Shown here: piece after piece, positions 1 to 10,226 of the stretch | Layout: each line of letters begins with the position of its first letter | Position numbering within the stretch: the first letter of the stretch is position 1 | DNA from: Maratus speciosus | Lineage: Eukaryota > Arthropoda > Arachnida > Araneae > Salticidae | Direction of reading: 5' to 3' | DNA: 64,000 nucleotides | NCBI GenBank assembly: GCA_963932465.1 | Contig: OZ010792.1 | Location: forward strand, 110,106,935-110,170,934 | Program-made: the position numbers and the translations under genes | Notes under the pieces: model-generated | What the model saw: the letters and a program-made list of their open reading frames with translations, nothing else | Database searches by the model: none | What the model was told of the DNA's origin: nothing

Positions 1-117
1 AAAGCATCATTAATGACAGAATCACATCTTGTAGGCAATGGTCCATTTACAGATACCATCATTTCGTGGTGGGCTGTTTCTTCACTTACAGGTCGTCTCT
101 TATTATTTTGGTACTCA
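1..117 (-). pseudogene. C-terminal piece of KIAA1586-like (hAT-derived) transposase gene
   Basis: Read on the minus strand from about 118 to the window edge, one open frame encodes a segment containing NGPLPTRCDSV, preceded by YEYQNNKRRPVSEE. This looks like the C-terminal part of KIAA1586-like proteins, which derive from hAT-type transposases; that assignment is from memory of the family. A close relative of the NGPLP segment lies at 50894-51085. The upstream part of the same gene ends at about 10227 with SVCESLTSKYEH, so the protein is interrupted here by the element at 120-10226, which duplicated CTCATA (114-119 and 10227-10232). The rest of the C-terminus lies off the left edge. Nothing indicates that it is expressed. 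Confidence 0.55.
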
Positions 118-217
118 TACATAGTTGCCAACTTGTACGGATTGGCCGTACAATGTACGGATTTTGCACTAAGTGTACGGTTGTACGGATGAACAGTACG
201 ATTGTACGGTTTTGTGC

Positions 218-590
218 TCCGAATTTCGTCAAAAATCGCGTGATAAGACGCTGATTTTGTCAAAGATCGCGAGAAAAAAGCTAATTTCGTCAAAGATCGC
301 GTAAAAAATGCTAATTTCGTCAAAGGATCGCGAAAAAATGCTAATTTTGTCAAAGGATCTCGAAAAATGACCTAATTTTTGAAAAAAAAAAACGCGAATT
401 TCGTCAAAGATCGTGGGAAAAAACACTAATTTCTTCAAGGGATTGTGAAAAGTATGCAAATTTCGTCAAAAATCGTGGGGGTAAAACGCGAATTTGTTCA
501 AAGGATCGCAAAATGAACGTGAATTTCGTCAAAGTTCGTGGGGAAAAACGCGAATATCGTCAAAGATCTCGGGGAAAAAACACGAATTTT
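218..590. repeat. ~30-bp satellite array, left part (interrupted by copia)
   Basis: Degenerate tandem units of about 30 bp with core GAATTTCGTCAAAGATCGCG followed by an A-rich spacer. The array continues at 9214 after the copia element. Short open frames across it are by-products of the period and are not genes. Confidence 0.85.
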
Positions 591-1557
591 TCTCGTGCGA
601 TATATAATTTAATTAATTATATACGTTAAAATGGTACATTAACATAAGCAGAAATACGCCGTGCAAGCAAAGGCTGGATATGAAATTTCACGGAAGAATG
701 GACGTGTCTTGAGTGTAACTTAATGTAGCTTAAGGAGAACTTTAATAACACAAAGGCAAATTCACTTAAAAACAGAATGCAGTTTATTTAATAAATATCT
801 TGAAGAGTTGACAGCATGATAATCCACATTATAACTTCTCTAATAAACAACAGTCGTGAAGAATGAAGACTTTGATACATGAATAAGCACAATTAATTTG
901 CATATGAAAAACTATTTAAAAGCATTTAAAATTCTAGAAAACATAAATATAACAAGTACTCTAAACGTACATTCCAGGATAGAGTCCCAGCCTCTATCCA
1001 GTTCGTGAAATATTGCTTCCATTAGGAAGACTAAAAAGTGCAACATTACAGTGTTTGCATCGCGTATTTATCTAAAATGGCTCGGATTGAAAACATCATT
1101 TGGGAGCGACGCCCGCCAAATGGACCAATCAGAAAGCGGCATCGAATCGATGCAAGCAGAGATTCGATGCAAAGATCGATTAAAGAAGCGATATGCAATG
1201 TCGCCATCTAGCGGAGAAAATATAACTACGGAAAATTAAACTTAGTTTGAAAACGGATTTTGCCGGTGTAGGATGACAAGATATGAGTGTAATGAAACGG
1301 AAAATGGCAGAAGTTAATACGACCACCAAAAGAATAAAGAGAAACTTAAATCAACTGGATATTAACAGAAAACAATATGGAAAGGTAAGTTTAAGTTAAT
1401 TCATGTCTATTATTGATATTATAATGAAATAAATAAAAGTAAATAAGAAACTTTATGGAATGTGAACTTAGAAAGAAAATGATGTAAGTGGAATGAAATG
1501 ATGATATAAATAGATAAGGGAGGCGATGAGAACCACAAAGTTTGATGATTTCCATCA
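591..1557 (-). repeat. 3' LTR of copia I
   Basis: This 967-bp LTR is collinear with 7900-9208 apart from a 342-bp insertion in the other copy. Its outer edge touches the duplication ATTTT and its inner edge touches a polypurine tract. The 62-codon open frame repeated in both LTRs (1051-1239 and 8360-8548) has no start-site or family support and is not called a gene. Confidence 0.93.
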
Positions 1558-1575
1558 AATGCCCCCCCTCTCATT
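1558..1575 (-). other. Polypurine tract of copia I
   Basis: On the coding strand the sequence just before the 3' LTR is GAGAGGGGGGGCATT, the purine run that primes plus-strand DNA synthesis in LTR retrotransposons. Its position against the LTR edge fixes the LTR start at TGATGGAAATC. Confidence 0.8.
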
Positions 1576-2991
1576 GCCTCATCTAACAAAAAGAGTCAAA
1601 CTACTCAATCGGGACAATCTGATCTGCCCAAGAATGAGTGACTCAAAGGATAAGGACTTAAAGAGGTTCAAAGAATCAACATTAAAAACATTTCCACAAT
1701 TTAATTTAACCAAGAATGATTAACAAAAATAAAGTTAAATATTTAAACTACAAAATAGTAACCCTCTTTTATTCACTTTCCTATATTTAAACTCAACAGA
1801 ACAGCTAGAAAAATTCACGATTCAACTGAACCGAAAATGAACCAACTCAATGATTCAAAAAGAAGTTAACACTTCAAAAACTTTAAACAATGAAGCCTAA
1901 GCACTTCAAAGGTAAGAAAAATTTTAACTATTAAACATTTAACACTTTTAATAAGCAACTAGAAAAATTTTAAAGAACATTTTTAAAGTTAAAAATAGCA
2001 TTGTATTGAGAATCCATCAAAAGGAGGGAAACGTAGATCTTCACAGGTTATTGGCTATCAAAAGAAATCCCCCAGGTCAATAGACAGTGACCGGTATATC
2101 CTAGACCAAAAAGGGTAACAAGCCTAACAAAAGAATCAGTTCCCAATAAATATAGATAATACAATACAATTTACAAAAATACATGAATAAATACGTACCA
2201 AATAAAGTAACATTTTCCAATTGGAAAAGTTACAACCAGCAGATGATGACATCTTGATCATCTCCAAAAATCAACATTTTAACATAATATAATGCAAGAA
2301 AAATATTTTTATTACAATTCAAAAAATGTATGAAGCAAAACTTTTAAAGTCCAAAGCTGAAAAATAAAAATTCAAAAACATCATGAAAAATACTAATCCA
2401 GGCATGTAGAATCATGAGACAATACAACGGCTCTGACATAAAACTGTTTAACGTATCCATCACAAGGATGGATATAGGGCTCATACATGCATCTTTCAAT
2501 CTTCTCACAAACATTCACAATAAATGGGTGGCGATCTAAATGCCTAGAAGTAGAGAGAACAAATTAAAAATAAGCAAACATTTTACATTACAGTTCAATA
2601 ATAAAATCAATTTAGAAAATATATCTAGATAAACCAAATAAAACTTTCTTTAAATAACTTCAAATTAATTCTTAATTTAAATAAGTACAATTTAAGTTTT
2701 TAAAACTAATAGGAAATGATCAAGAAAGCTGGTGATGATGAAAAAATTGGTACTAGTATGCTTTAGGTAAATTAACAATTTAAAACAATGTGCTTTAGGT
2801 AAATTAACAATTTAAAATAACAAATGACTACACTTTTCATTAAAAATACTTAATACAACAGTTAGAAAAAGTGCAAGTACAATATGTATTAAAGGAATTT
2901 ACCAGCATAACATTTAATAAAGATACAATATGAAAGATTTATATATATTTGACTAAAGTACAATATGACAAATCTAAATGCAAAAGAACTA
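1576..2991 (-). other. Long 3' non-coding region of copia I
   Basis: About 1.4 kb lies between the pol stop codon and the 3' LTR. It is AT-rich and shows no open frame of note. A 3' region this long is unusual for copia elements, where pol normally ends near the polypurine tract. It may hold regulatory or packaging sequence or be captured DNA; nothing in it is recognisable. Confidence 0.6.
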
Positions 2992-4206
2992 TTACACATT
3001 AAACAGCAGTTTAATGAAGTTCAAAACCTCATTTCTGGTCAACGGTTTGGTAAAAATATCTGCCAAGTTGGATCTGCTACGCACGTGAGACAATAAAAAT
3101 TCATCCTTATAATAAAGATCTCTAATAAAGAACAACTTAACATCAATATGTTTTGACTTATAATTCTCCACTGGAGACTTAATAAAATCAATCGCTGCCT
3201 GATTGTCAGCCTTCATTACAGCTTTCCCCCCAAGTACAGAAATAATTCCTTCCTGCACACATTCGAGGCGTATCCGGTCAAACCAGACCAGGTTCTTGAC
3301 GGCCTCAGTCATTGCGACGAATTCAGACTCCATAGTCGATAAGCTGACGCACTGTTCCTTAAAAGTGCGCCAGTCGACAGGTGCTTCGTCTAGCATGACT
3401 ATTTGGCCGCCGATCGAGGTCCGGTCATCGCGGTTAGCCGCGAAGTCGGCATCGGAATAAACCACTAAATTATTGGAATAGCACGAGAGTCTAAGCTTGT
3501 AATTCTTTGTAGACCTAACATATCCCAGCAGCCTCAAGAGACCATCCCAGTGAACAATACCAGGGTTAGACTGAAATTGACTCAATACATTTACGGCATA
3601 GCAAATATCAGGACGGGTGCGATTTGCAATAAATGAAAGACATCCCAGAACACTACGGTATGGAAAATGTGACATCTGTTCAACATCGTGATTGGAAACC
3701 GGACAATTTGACCTTGAAAAGACAACCCCTTTGCTGATAGGCAAGGTAGAAAAAGGTATTTTGAATTTATCAAATCTGTTGCATACTTCTTCAATGTAAT
3801 TTGACTGATGTATGACAACTCCGGATGGAGTATCCTCGAACTCAACACCCAATAACTTCCTAGTTCTACCAAGCTCTTTAACATCAAATTTAGATTTAAT
3901 GCGGGTCAAAATACAGTCAATCAGCTTCTGAGTTCTACCAAAAATCACGATGTCATCAACATATAATAAAAGTACAATTCCAGATTTAAAAATATAAACA
4001 CAGTTACATGATTCCAATTTTCTAAAACCTATTTCAATTAATGCTTTATGGATTTCGAAAAACCATTCTCTTCCACTCTGATGTAATCCATACAATGCCC
4101 GGTCTAGTTTGCAATAAAGGTGCTCTTTCCCGGGCTCAACGAAACCGGGAGGTTGTAGCATGTACACGTCCTCACTCAGTGGTGCGTACAGGTAGGCGCA
4201 GGTCAC
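2992..4206 (-). CDS. copia I pol: reverse transcriptase core and RNase H
   Basis: These 404 codons are the C-terminal part of the copia polyprotein. The reverse transcriptase active site YVDD is at residues 82-85, after YGLHQSGREW. Copia-type RNase H follows, with SDADFA at about 251-256, an acidic ESE at 293-295 and the terminal ADIFTKPL near the end. The frame is the same as 4261-4488 and 4567-7401, separated only by TGA codons (4261-4263 and 4567-4569). The methionine at 4206 is merely the first after a stop and is not a real start. Reverse transcriptase copies the element RNA into DNA inside virus-like particles and RNase H removes the RNA template. Domain integrity looks good; function requires read-through or supply in trans. 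Confidence 0.9.
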   Translation of the reverse strand: MTCAYLYAPLSEDVYMLQPPGFVEPGKEHLYCKLDRALYGLHQSGREWFFEIHKALIEIGFRKLESCNCVYIFKSGIVLLLYVDDIVIFGRTQKLIDCILTRIKSKFDVKELGRTRKLLGVEFEDTPSGVVIHQSNYIEEVCNRFDKFKIPFSTLPISKGVVFSRSNCPVSNHDVEQMSHFPYRSVLGCLSFIANRTRPDICYAVNVLSQFQSNPGIVHWDGLLRLLGYVRSTKNYKLRLSCYSNNLVVYSDADFAANRDDRTSIGGQIVMLDEAPVDWRTFKEQCVSLSTMESEFVAMTEAVKNLVWFDRIRLECVQEGIISVLGGKAVMKADNQAAIDFIKSPVENYKSKHIDVKLFFIRDLYYKDEFLLSHVRSRSNLADIFTKPLTRNEVLNFIKLLFNV

Positions 4207-4260
4207 GTCACACTGAGTGTGCGACCATCCGCTACACGAAACGAGAAGGGAGAAAAAGAA

Positions 4261-4488
4261 TCAGATTACGCCGAAATTAACAACTGGGCTAAAAGTCTCA
4301 TCATAAGACTCGCCCTTAATTTGTTTGAAACCTTGGGCAACAAGGCGAGCCTTGTGCCTGGCGATCCGTCCAAATTCATCCCGTTTCGTCGTGTAAACCC
4401 ACCGGCAACCAACTGGTGTGACATGTACCGGCAATTCCGCTAAGTGCCAAACCCCTCGTTCTCGCATTACCCGTATTTCGAGCTCCAT
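4261..4488 (-). pseudogene. copia I pol: N-terminal reverse transcriptase segment between two TGA codons
   Basis: This piece encodes the start of the copia reverse transcriptase domain, with RHKARLVAQGFKQ and YDETFSPVV, conserved family motifs. It lies in the same frame as the integrase part upstream and the YVDD part downstream. It is bounded by TGA at 4567-4569 and at 4261-4263. The open frame actually continues upstream of the methionine at 4488 to the first TGA. Both stops sit where a single C-to-T change at a CGA codon would explain them, which is inference. Confidence 0.85.
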
Positions 4489-4566
4489 TGCTTTCCACCA
4501 GACCGAACATTGTGCTGAATTACATGCCTGCTTAAAAGTTCTGGGAGTGTCGTTTTGATGTACTAG

Positions 4567-7401
4567 TCATGCTCTTGGATAAACTAAATTTGAATCTATA
4601 GAATCAGCATCCTCGTCGTCAGATGTCGAAGAACTATTAGGAACAGGTACGATGCCAGAATAAAGATTAGCTCCAGCAAAATCAAAAAGTTCAGGCTGAA
4701 ACTTAATATGGTTTTCCTCACAATATTTCTTCACATCATTTAAGGATCTCAGGCAACGGGTCTTACCTGACTCATAATAATAGATGTCAGCTCGATTACC
4801 TTTCTTACGAATAGAAGGCTTTCTAACCCAACTAACATCCCTTAAAGGGGAAATAGTGGGTTGAGTGGTGCATCTGGACCCCGAGTCTTCACCCTCCCCA
4901 CTCCCATGCGGGGAATCTAGAGACCCGTTGGAAGGACCTGGGATATCCTCAGGTACAACTTCAGCAACTCTGTCCCGATTCTCCTCAGCATGAGGAGAGA
5001 AGAGAGTATAATCCTCGGAGCCCAGTGCAGCTCCACTGCGCTCAAGACCACAACATGATTCGTTAAAAGAAACATTGGAAGATTCAATAATTTCGTCAGA
5101 TTCTGGAATCCAAACTCTGTAACCCCTAGTCCTAAAAGCATATCCAACTAGGAAACCCTTCTTCGCTCTAGCCTCTAATTTCCAAGTCCTTTGCTTAGGA
5201 ATACGGACATATGTAACAATACCAAAGGGCTTTAAATGGCGAACTGAAGGTTTCTTTCCTCCATAGAGCTCGAAAGGAGTCTTTCCCAACAACTTAGGAC
5301 ACACTCTATTCCAAGAGTAGACAAAATACTTAAGGGCCTCGGGCCAAAAACTAGGGTCAAGGTTACTATCTATCAAGAGTGTTCGCATACCATCTGCTGC
5401 GGTTAACATAAACCTCTCCGCAACTCCATTTTGTTGTGGAGTATATACGTTCGTAAATTCATGACGTATACCCCTGTCATCGAAGAAATTTTTAAAGGAT
5501 ATATTGTCAAATTCCCCGCCGTTGTCTGTTCTAAAACTTTTGACCTTTCGGTTCAAATATGTTTCTGCTCTTATGATATGTCTCTTAACAACATCAAATG
5601 TGTCAGATTTCATTTTTAGAGGATAAACAGACACACGACGGGAAAAATCATCAATAATAGACAAAAAGTATCTTTCTCCATTCCTACCTTCGACACGACA
5701 AGGGCCCCACAAATCCGCATATAGCAGCTCTAAAGGATGGTTAGAACGTATATTTTTATTATACTTATGCGACACACTTTTCAGTTTACCCAATTTGCAA
5801 GATTCACAAAATAAATCAGTTTCCCTTAAGCTCGGTAACCCCCGTACAACTTGTCTACGACTAGTATGTGCTATCAGAGACTGACTAATATGACCAAATC
5901 TTTTATGCCAGTGTAACATGATGTCATCTTTCTTAGTAGAAAGAGATTCAAACTTGACTGATTTAGAAGAAGAAACAGGAATTTTTGGATATAAACGATA
6001 AATCCTATTCTTAAGATAGGCACTAAAAAGGTACTCGTCCCCCCGGCAGAATTTCACCTCACCATTGTAACCAGAAAAGCTTAAACCATTTAGGTCCAAT
6101 TGAGGCCCCGAGACTAAATTCCTACGTAATTGATCAGAGTACATAACATTACATAAAGTAAAAACTCTCTGACCAAAACGTAATTTGACATCACCCCTTC
6201 CTTTAATGGGAAACAAAACATTTTTAACGGCAACAGACATCTCATCATTTAAAACTTCAAAATTTGAAAATAAATTTATATTACCGCAGAAATGATGGCT
6301 CGCACCGGAATCAAATACCCAATCACCGTCCTTCACTACATTACTTAAGCTAGAGTGAGAAACAAATAAATTGGACTTACGTGATGAGTTTGATAAATCA
6401 CGGCGAGAACCACCATCCCTCCGATTAGAAACACTGGAAGATGGACGTCTGGCATGGCAAGGAGTCTGTCTTCGATGTCGAGAGTCTCTTGGAGCAGGGG
6501 AAGAGGACTCATAGGAATCTGAACCATCAGCTAGCTGATTAGAATCTGTAGAGCCACCGCAGTATCTATCAGGAGACCGATGACGAGGAGAACTGGATCT
6601 ATCCGATGAGTAATCACGTCGATAAGATGGAGCCGGAGAAACATTTCTTTGAAGGTAGGGACTGGTTGGTCTTCTTGAAAAACAATTTTTCTGAAGATGG
6701 CCTAATTTACCACATTTCCAGCACTTCTTTCCCTTGGGTTTACGAAAGCGAAACCTCTTTTTAGAAAAACTCGAAGATTGGTGTAGATTCGAAATGTTTA
6801 CTTGTTTAGCACCATCTTTATCACGTAAACGTTGACGAGTTTCCTCGGATATCAATTCATCAACAACCAAATCAAATTTAAAAGTGTCATCAAGCCTACT
6901 TAATAACTGCTGTACTATAACGTCATAGCTTGAGGGTAAGAAACGTAAAAACTGATAACATAAATAATTTTCTGAAAATTTTTTATCAATCTGCTTAATT
7001 TCCATGTAAATCTTCCTTAATCGAGTAGCAAATAAATTTACTGACTCACCATGTCTGATTCTTCCTTCCATCAATTCGTTAAAGAGGGTCATATGATGGG
7101 CGCGTGTGTCGGGGTGAAAATTTTTTCTCAACTTTTCCCATGCTTCTACAGGATCTAAGCAATCATCTATAATTCTCTTGAATTCAGCTTCAACATTCAA
7201 ATAAATTAATGATTGAGCCTTGTTAGCACGGGCAATAAAAGAATTCCTAACATCGGCAGTAACAGTAACACTTATTTCTGGTGCTCTCTGTTTCAAGCTA
7301 ATAATCTCCCACAATTCCTTTTCCATTAAAAGATATTTCATGTCGGAACTCCATGTGGCATAGTTCCTGGAATTTAACTTATCAATTACATTAGATGCCA
7401 T
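4567..7401 (-). CDS. copia I gag, protease and integrase
   Basis: An open frame of 944 codons. The gag domain opens with KLNSRNYATWSSDMKYLL, typical of copia gag. A CX2CX4HX4C zinc knuckle, CWKCGKLGHLQKNC, is at residues 227-240, followed by an Arg/Ser-rich linker. The aspartic protease motif DSGASHH starts at Asp364. Integrase has an HHCC zinc-binding region at about 498-535 and a catalytic triad Asp563, Asp626 (TDNGGEF) and Glu662 (QQNGVAERF), with 35 residues between the last two. The gene order gag-PR-IN-RT-RH is diagnostic of Ty1/copia. The start at 7401 is the first methionine before the gag domain and follows a ~500-nt leader. The frame ends at a TGA that truncates the usual single polyprotein. 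Confidence 0.95.
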   Translation of the reverse strand: MASNVIDKLNSRNYATWSSDMKYLLMEKELWEIISLKQRAPEISVTVTADVRNSFIARANKAQSLIYLNVEAEFKRIIDDCLDPVEAWEKLRKNFHPDTRAHHMTLFNELMEGRIRHGESVNLFATRLRKIYMEIKQIDKKFSENYLCYQFLRFLPSSYDVIVQQLLSRLDDTFKFDLVVDELISEETRQRLRDKDGAKQVNISNLHQSSSFSKKRFRFRKPKGKKCWKCGKLGHLQKNCFSRRPTSPYLQRNVSPAPSYRRDYSSDRSSSPRHRSPDRYCGGSTDSNQLADGSDSYESSSPAPRDSRHRRQTPCHARRPSSSVSNRRDGGSRRDLSNSSRKSNLFVSHSSLSNVVKDGDWVFDSGASHHFCGNINLFSNFEVLNDEMSVAVKNVLFPIKGRGDVKLRFGQRVFTLCNVMYSDQLRRNLVSGPQLDLNGLSFSGYNGEVKFCRGDEYLFSAYLKNRIYRLYPKIPVSSSKSVKFESLSTKKDDIMLHWHKRFGHISQSLIAHTSRRQVVRGLPSLRETDLFCESCKLGKLKSVSHKYNKNIRSNHPLELLYADLWGPCRVEGRNGERYFLSIIDDFSRRVSVYPLKMKSDTFDVVKRHIIRAETYLNRKVKSFRTDNGGEFDNISFKNFFDDRGIRHEFTNVYTPQQNGVAERFMLTAADGMRTLLIDSNLDPSFWPEALKYFVYSWNRVCPKLLGKTPFELYGGKKPSVRHLKPFGIVTYVRIPKQRTWKLEARAKKGFLVGYAFRTRGYRVWIPESDEIIESSNVSFNESCCGLERSGAALGSEDYTLFSPHAEENRDRVAEVVPEDIPGPSNGSLDSPHGSGEGEDSGSRCTTQPTISPLRDVSWVRKPSIRKKGNRADIYYYESGKTRCLRSLNDVKKYCEENHIKFQPELFDFAGANLYSGIVPVPNSSSTSDDEDADSIDSNLVYPRA

Positions 7402-7899
7402 CCTGGGAGATTTAAAAAAAAAAAATAGCCAAAAGAAATTTCAAGCAAAAATACTGCTACCGCCCCCCCGACATTTTCATCCCTTTCTTCATTTTCTGTC
7501 AAACTCAATCAAGATAAACTGTAATAATCTTCAAATAAAAATATTTTTCTTCTACAAAATCAGCAAAATAAAAGTCTATTTTAAATAAAGTATGGTAAAT
7601 ATGCAAAATAATATTAATAAAAATGATGTAAAAAGTCAACAAAAATCTGTAAATAAATGTATAAGTTCGTAAAAACGGCGAAAAAGATCAAAGAAAGTTC
7701 GTCAAAAACAATAGTTCACCAGGAAAAATAAAGTTCAATGGATAATTCAGTGCTTCTTTAAATAAATAGTCCAGGCTATTGTAAAACAAAAATAAATAAC
7801 TAAAGTTCACCTTTGAAATAAACTTGAAGTCTCCTAATTAACTTGAAAGAACGTTTTTCGGCAATCCAAACTTCCGGACATTCGTTGCCCATAACCACA
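7402..7899 (-). other. copia I 5' leader with primer-binding site
   Basis: About 500 nt between 5' LTR and gag. At 7887-7896 the coding strand reads GGTTATGGGC, complementary to the anticodon stem-loop of initiator tRNA-Met. This is the internal half-tRNA primer known for Drosophila copia. It lies 3 nt from the LTR edge. The rest is AT-rich with no open frame. Confidence 0.85.
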
Positions 7900-9208
7900 T
7901 CTCGTGCGATATATAATTTAATTAATTATATACGTTAAAATGGTACATTAACATAAGCAGAAATACGCCGTGCAAGCAAAGGCTGGATATGAAATTTCAC
8001 GGAAGAATGGACGTGTCTTGAGTGTAACTTAATGTAGCTTAAGGAGAACTTTAATAACACAAAGGCAAATTCACTTAAAAACAGAATGCAGTTTATTTAA
8101 TAAATATCTTGAAGAGTTGACAGCATGATAATCCACATTATAACTTCTCTAATAAACAACAGTCGTGAAGAATGAAGACTTTGATACATGAATAAGCACA
8201 ATTAATTTGCATATGAAAAACTATTTAAAAGCATTTAAAATTCTAGAAAACATAAATATAACAAGTACTCTAAACGTACATTCCAGGATAGAGTCCCAGC
8301 CTCTATCCAGTTCGTGAAATATTGCTTCCATTAGGAAGACTAAAAAGTGCAACATTACAGTGTTTGCATCGCGTATTTATCTAAAATGGCTCGGATTGAA
8401 AACATCATTTGGGAGCGACGCCCGCCAAATGGACCAATCAGAAAGCGGCATCGAATCGATGCAAGCAGAGATTCGATGCAAAGATCGATTAAAGAAGCGA
8501 TATGCAATGTCGCCATCTAGCGGAGAAAATATAACTACGGAAAATTAAACTTAGTTTGAAAACGGATTTTGCCGGTGTAGGATGACAAGATATGAGTGTA
8601 ATGAAACGGAAAATGGCGGAAGTTAATACGACCACCAAAAGAATAAAGAGAAACTTAAATCAACTGGATATTAACAGAAAACAATATGGAAAGGTAAGTT
8701 TAAGTTAATTCATGTCTATTATTGATATTACAGGCAAAGTTCTTTAATCCGCACAAGTTGGGACCAAAGGTTGTGCAGATTAGGGAATATTGCGGATTAT
8801 GGATTATATGTCTTTTTCTTATTTCTGGACACTATTTTAAATATGATAGCATATTAAATTAATTATTATATATCTCAAAAATTGCATTTTTCAAATTCTA
8901 ATATTAAAAAATTGATTGTATTCACTTTTATATTTAAATTTTTCAGATATTTCTTTTAAAAAATCATTTTTGGATGAAGAATTTGTAAATTTGTTTAATT
9001 GTTTACATTCATTAAGCAATGCGAATTATAGGAAATTGCGGATTACGGGAGTGCGGATTATAGATCCTTGACTAATGAAATAAATAAAAGTAAATAAGAA
9101 ACTTTATGGAATGTGAACTTAGAAAGAAAATGATGTAAGTGGAATGAAATGATGATATAAATAGATAAGGGAGGCGATGAGAACCACAAAGTTTGATGAT
9201 TTCCATCA
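7900..9208 (-). repeat. 5' LTR of copia I, interrupted by a MITE
   Basis: This 1309-bp LTR equals the 967-bp 3' LTR plus a 342-bp insertion at 8731-9072. The LTR should hold the element promoter, but I could not place a TATA box with confidence. The insertion lies near the start of the coding-strand U3, so it could affect expression. Confidence 0.93.
8731..9072. mobile_element. pogo/Tigger-type MITE in the copia LTR
   Basis: A 342-bp segment present in one LTR and absent from the other, with target TA duplicated (8729-8730 and 9073-9074). Both ends carry AATCCGCAC in inverted orientation (left CAGGCAAAGTTCTTTAATCC). Internal words such as TTGGGACCA and TGTGC match the MITE at 41532-42043, so they are one family. 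It is AT-rich and non-coding. The empty site in the other LTR defines both edges exactly. Confidence 0.88.
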
Positions 9209-9213
9209 ATTTT

Positions 9214-9925
9214 ATCAAAGATATTTGAAAAAAAAAAAAACAAATTTTGTCAAAGGATCGCGGAAAAAACGCGCATTTCGTTAAAAATCGCGCATAAAAA
9301 CACTATTTTTGTCGAAGAATCATGAAAAGATCGCGTGAAAAACACGAATTTTATCAAAAATCTTTGAAACAAAGCTAATTTCGTCAAAAACGCGGGAAAT
9401 AACGCGAATTTCGTCAAAAGGTCGGGTTAAAAAACGCGATTTTCGTCAAAAGGTCGCGAGAAAAATGCGAATTTCGTCAAAAGACTGCGAGAAAAATGCG
9501 TATTCCGCAGAAAAAACGCTAATTTTCTCAAATGATAACGAAAAAACTGCGAATTTCATCAAAATATTGCCGAAAAACGCAAATTTCGTCAAAAGATCAT
9601 GAAAAAAATGCAAATTTCGTCAAAATATCGTGGAAAAAACACAAATTTCGTCAAAATATCGCGGAAAAAACGCAAATTTCGTCAAAAAATCGTGAAAAAA
9701 AAACTCAAATTTCGTCAAAAGATCATGAAAAAAACTCAAATTTCGTCAAAAGATCATGAAAAAAACTCAAATTTCGTCAAAAGATCGCGAAAAAAAAAGC
9801 AAATTTCATCAAAAGATCGCGAAAAAAAGCAAATTTCGTCAAAGGATCATGAAAAAAATGGGAATCTTTCACAAGATCAAGGAAAAAACGCGAATTTAAT
9901 CAAAGGGCCTCGAAAAAACTCATAA
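9214..9925. repeat. ~30-bp satellite array, right part
   Basis: Continuation of the array at 218-590. Units are more regular here, for example AAATTTCGTCAAAAGATC followed by GCGAAAAAA, and gradually decay past 9880. Several overlapping open frames are an artefact of the repeat period and are not coding. Confidence 0.9.
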
Positions 9926-10226
9926 TTAGCACCGGCAGGGAATCCCCCCCCCTTTCCTCCCCAATCCCTTGGCTGTAACCTTTCACAAAATTTGCTGTGA
10001 ATTTAAAATTTTTTTTTTTTACTTAGAATTTTCCATGCGAAAAAATTTTCTTATGAAATCTCACGTTTTTATTTTGGAAAAAAAAAAAACTATAGATGAA
10101 TATAGCTTAGAAAATGTGTTATGAAATATTTTTTTATTGCATGTGCATATGTTATGCATTTTTAGGCATGTAAGAATACGTCATAAAAATTGTAAGGATT
10201 TCAAAATTGACATGTTGGCAGGTATG

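Larger units (their letters stand above)
591..9208 (-). mobile_element. Young Ty1/copia LTR retrotransposon (copia I)
   Basis: A complete copia element lies on the minus strand: 5' LTR 7900-9208, primer-binding site 7887-7896, one gag-pol frame 7401-2992, polypurine tract next to 1558, and 3' LTR 591-1557. It is flanked by a perfect 5-bp target duplication ATTTT (586-590 and 9209-9213) and inserted in the 30-bp satellite. Within the first 831 shared bases I saw one difference between LTRs (A at 1309, G at 8618), so insertion is recent. The 5' LTR carries a 342-bp MITE absent from the 3' LTR. Coding-strand LTR ends are TG...GA rather than the usual TG...CA. Two in-frame TGA codons interrupt pol, so this copy probably moved using proteins from another copy, or decayed after insertion. 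Confidence 0.95.
120..10226. mobile_element. hAT6-like non-autonomous element carrying a satellite array, expanded by a copia insertion
   Basis: The left end reads CATAGTTGCCAAC and the reverse complement of the right end reads CATACCTGCCAAC, a 13-bp imperfect terminal inverted repeat. CTCATA flanks both ends (114-119 and 10227-10232), a 6-bp target duplication as in the hAT6 group; an alternative 8-bp reading gives TACTCATA/TGCTCATA. Removing the copia element and its duplication leaves a core of about 1.5 kb, similar to other elements here. The core has a short left arm with repeated TGTACGG words (150-210), the ~30-bp satellite, then AT-rich right-arm sequence (9926-10226) with C, T and A runs. 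The same end type and a 6-bp duplication occur at 34772-35724. It sits inside a transposase coding sequence. Confidence 0.7.

Noticed and set aside
1051..1239. 62-codon open frame present twice, identical at 1051 and 8360
   Set aside because: The duplication is the two LTRs of copia I, not a gene family. No known LTR product matches.
9532..9925. Open frames rich in NFVKDHEKN-type repeats, suggesting a repetitive protein
   Set aside because: They translate the ~30-bp satellite in several frames at once. No start context, no domain, and the array lies inside a non-autonomous transposon.
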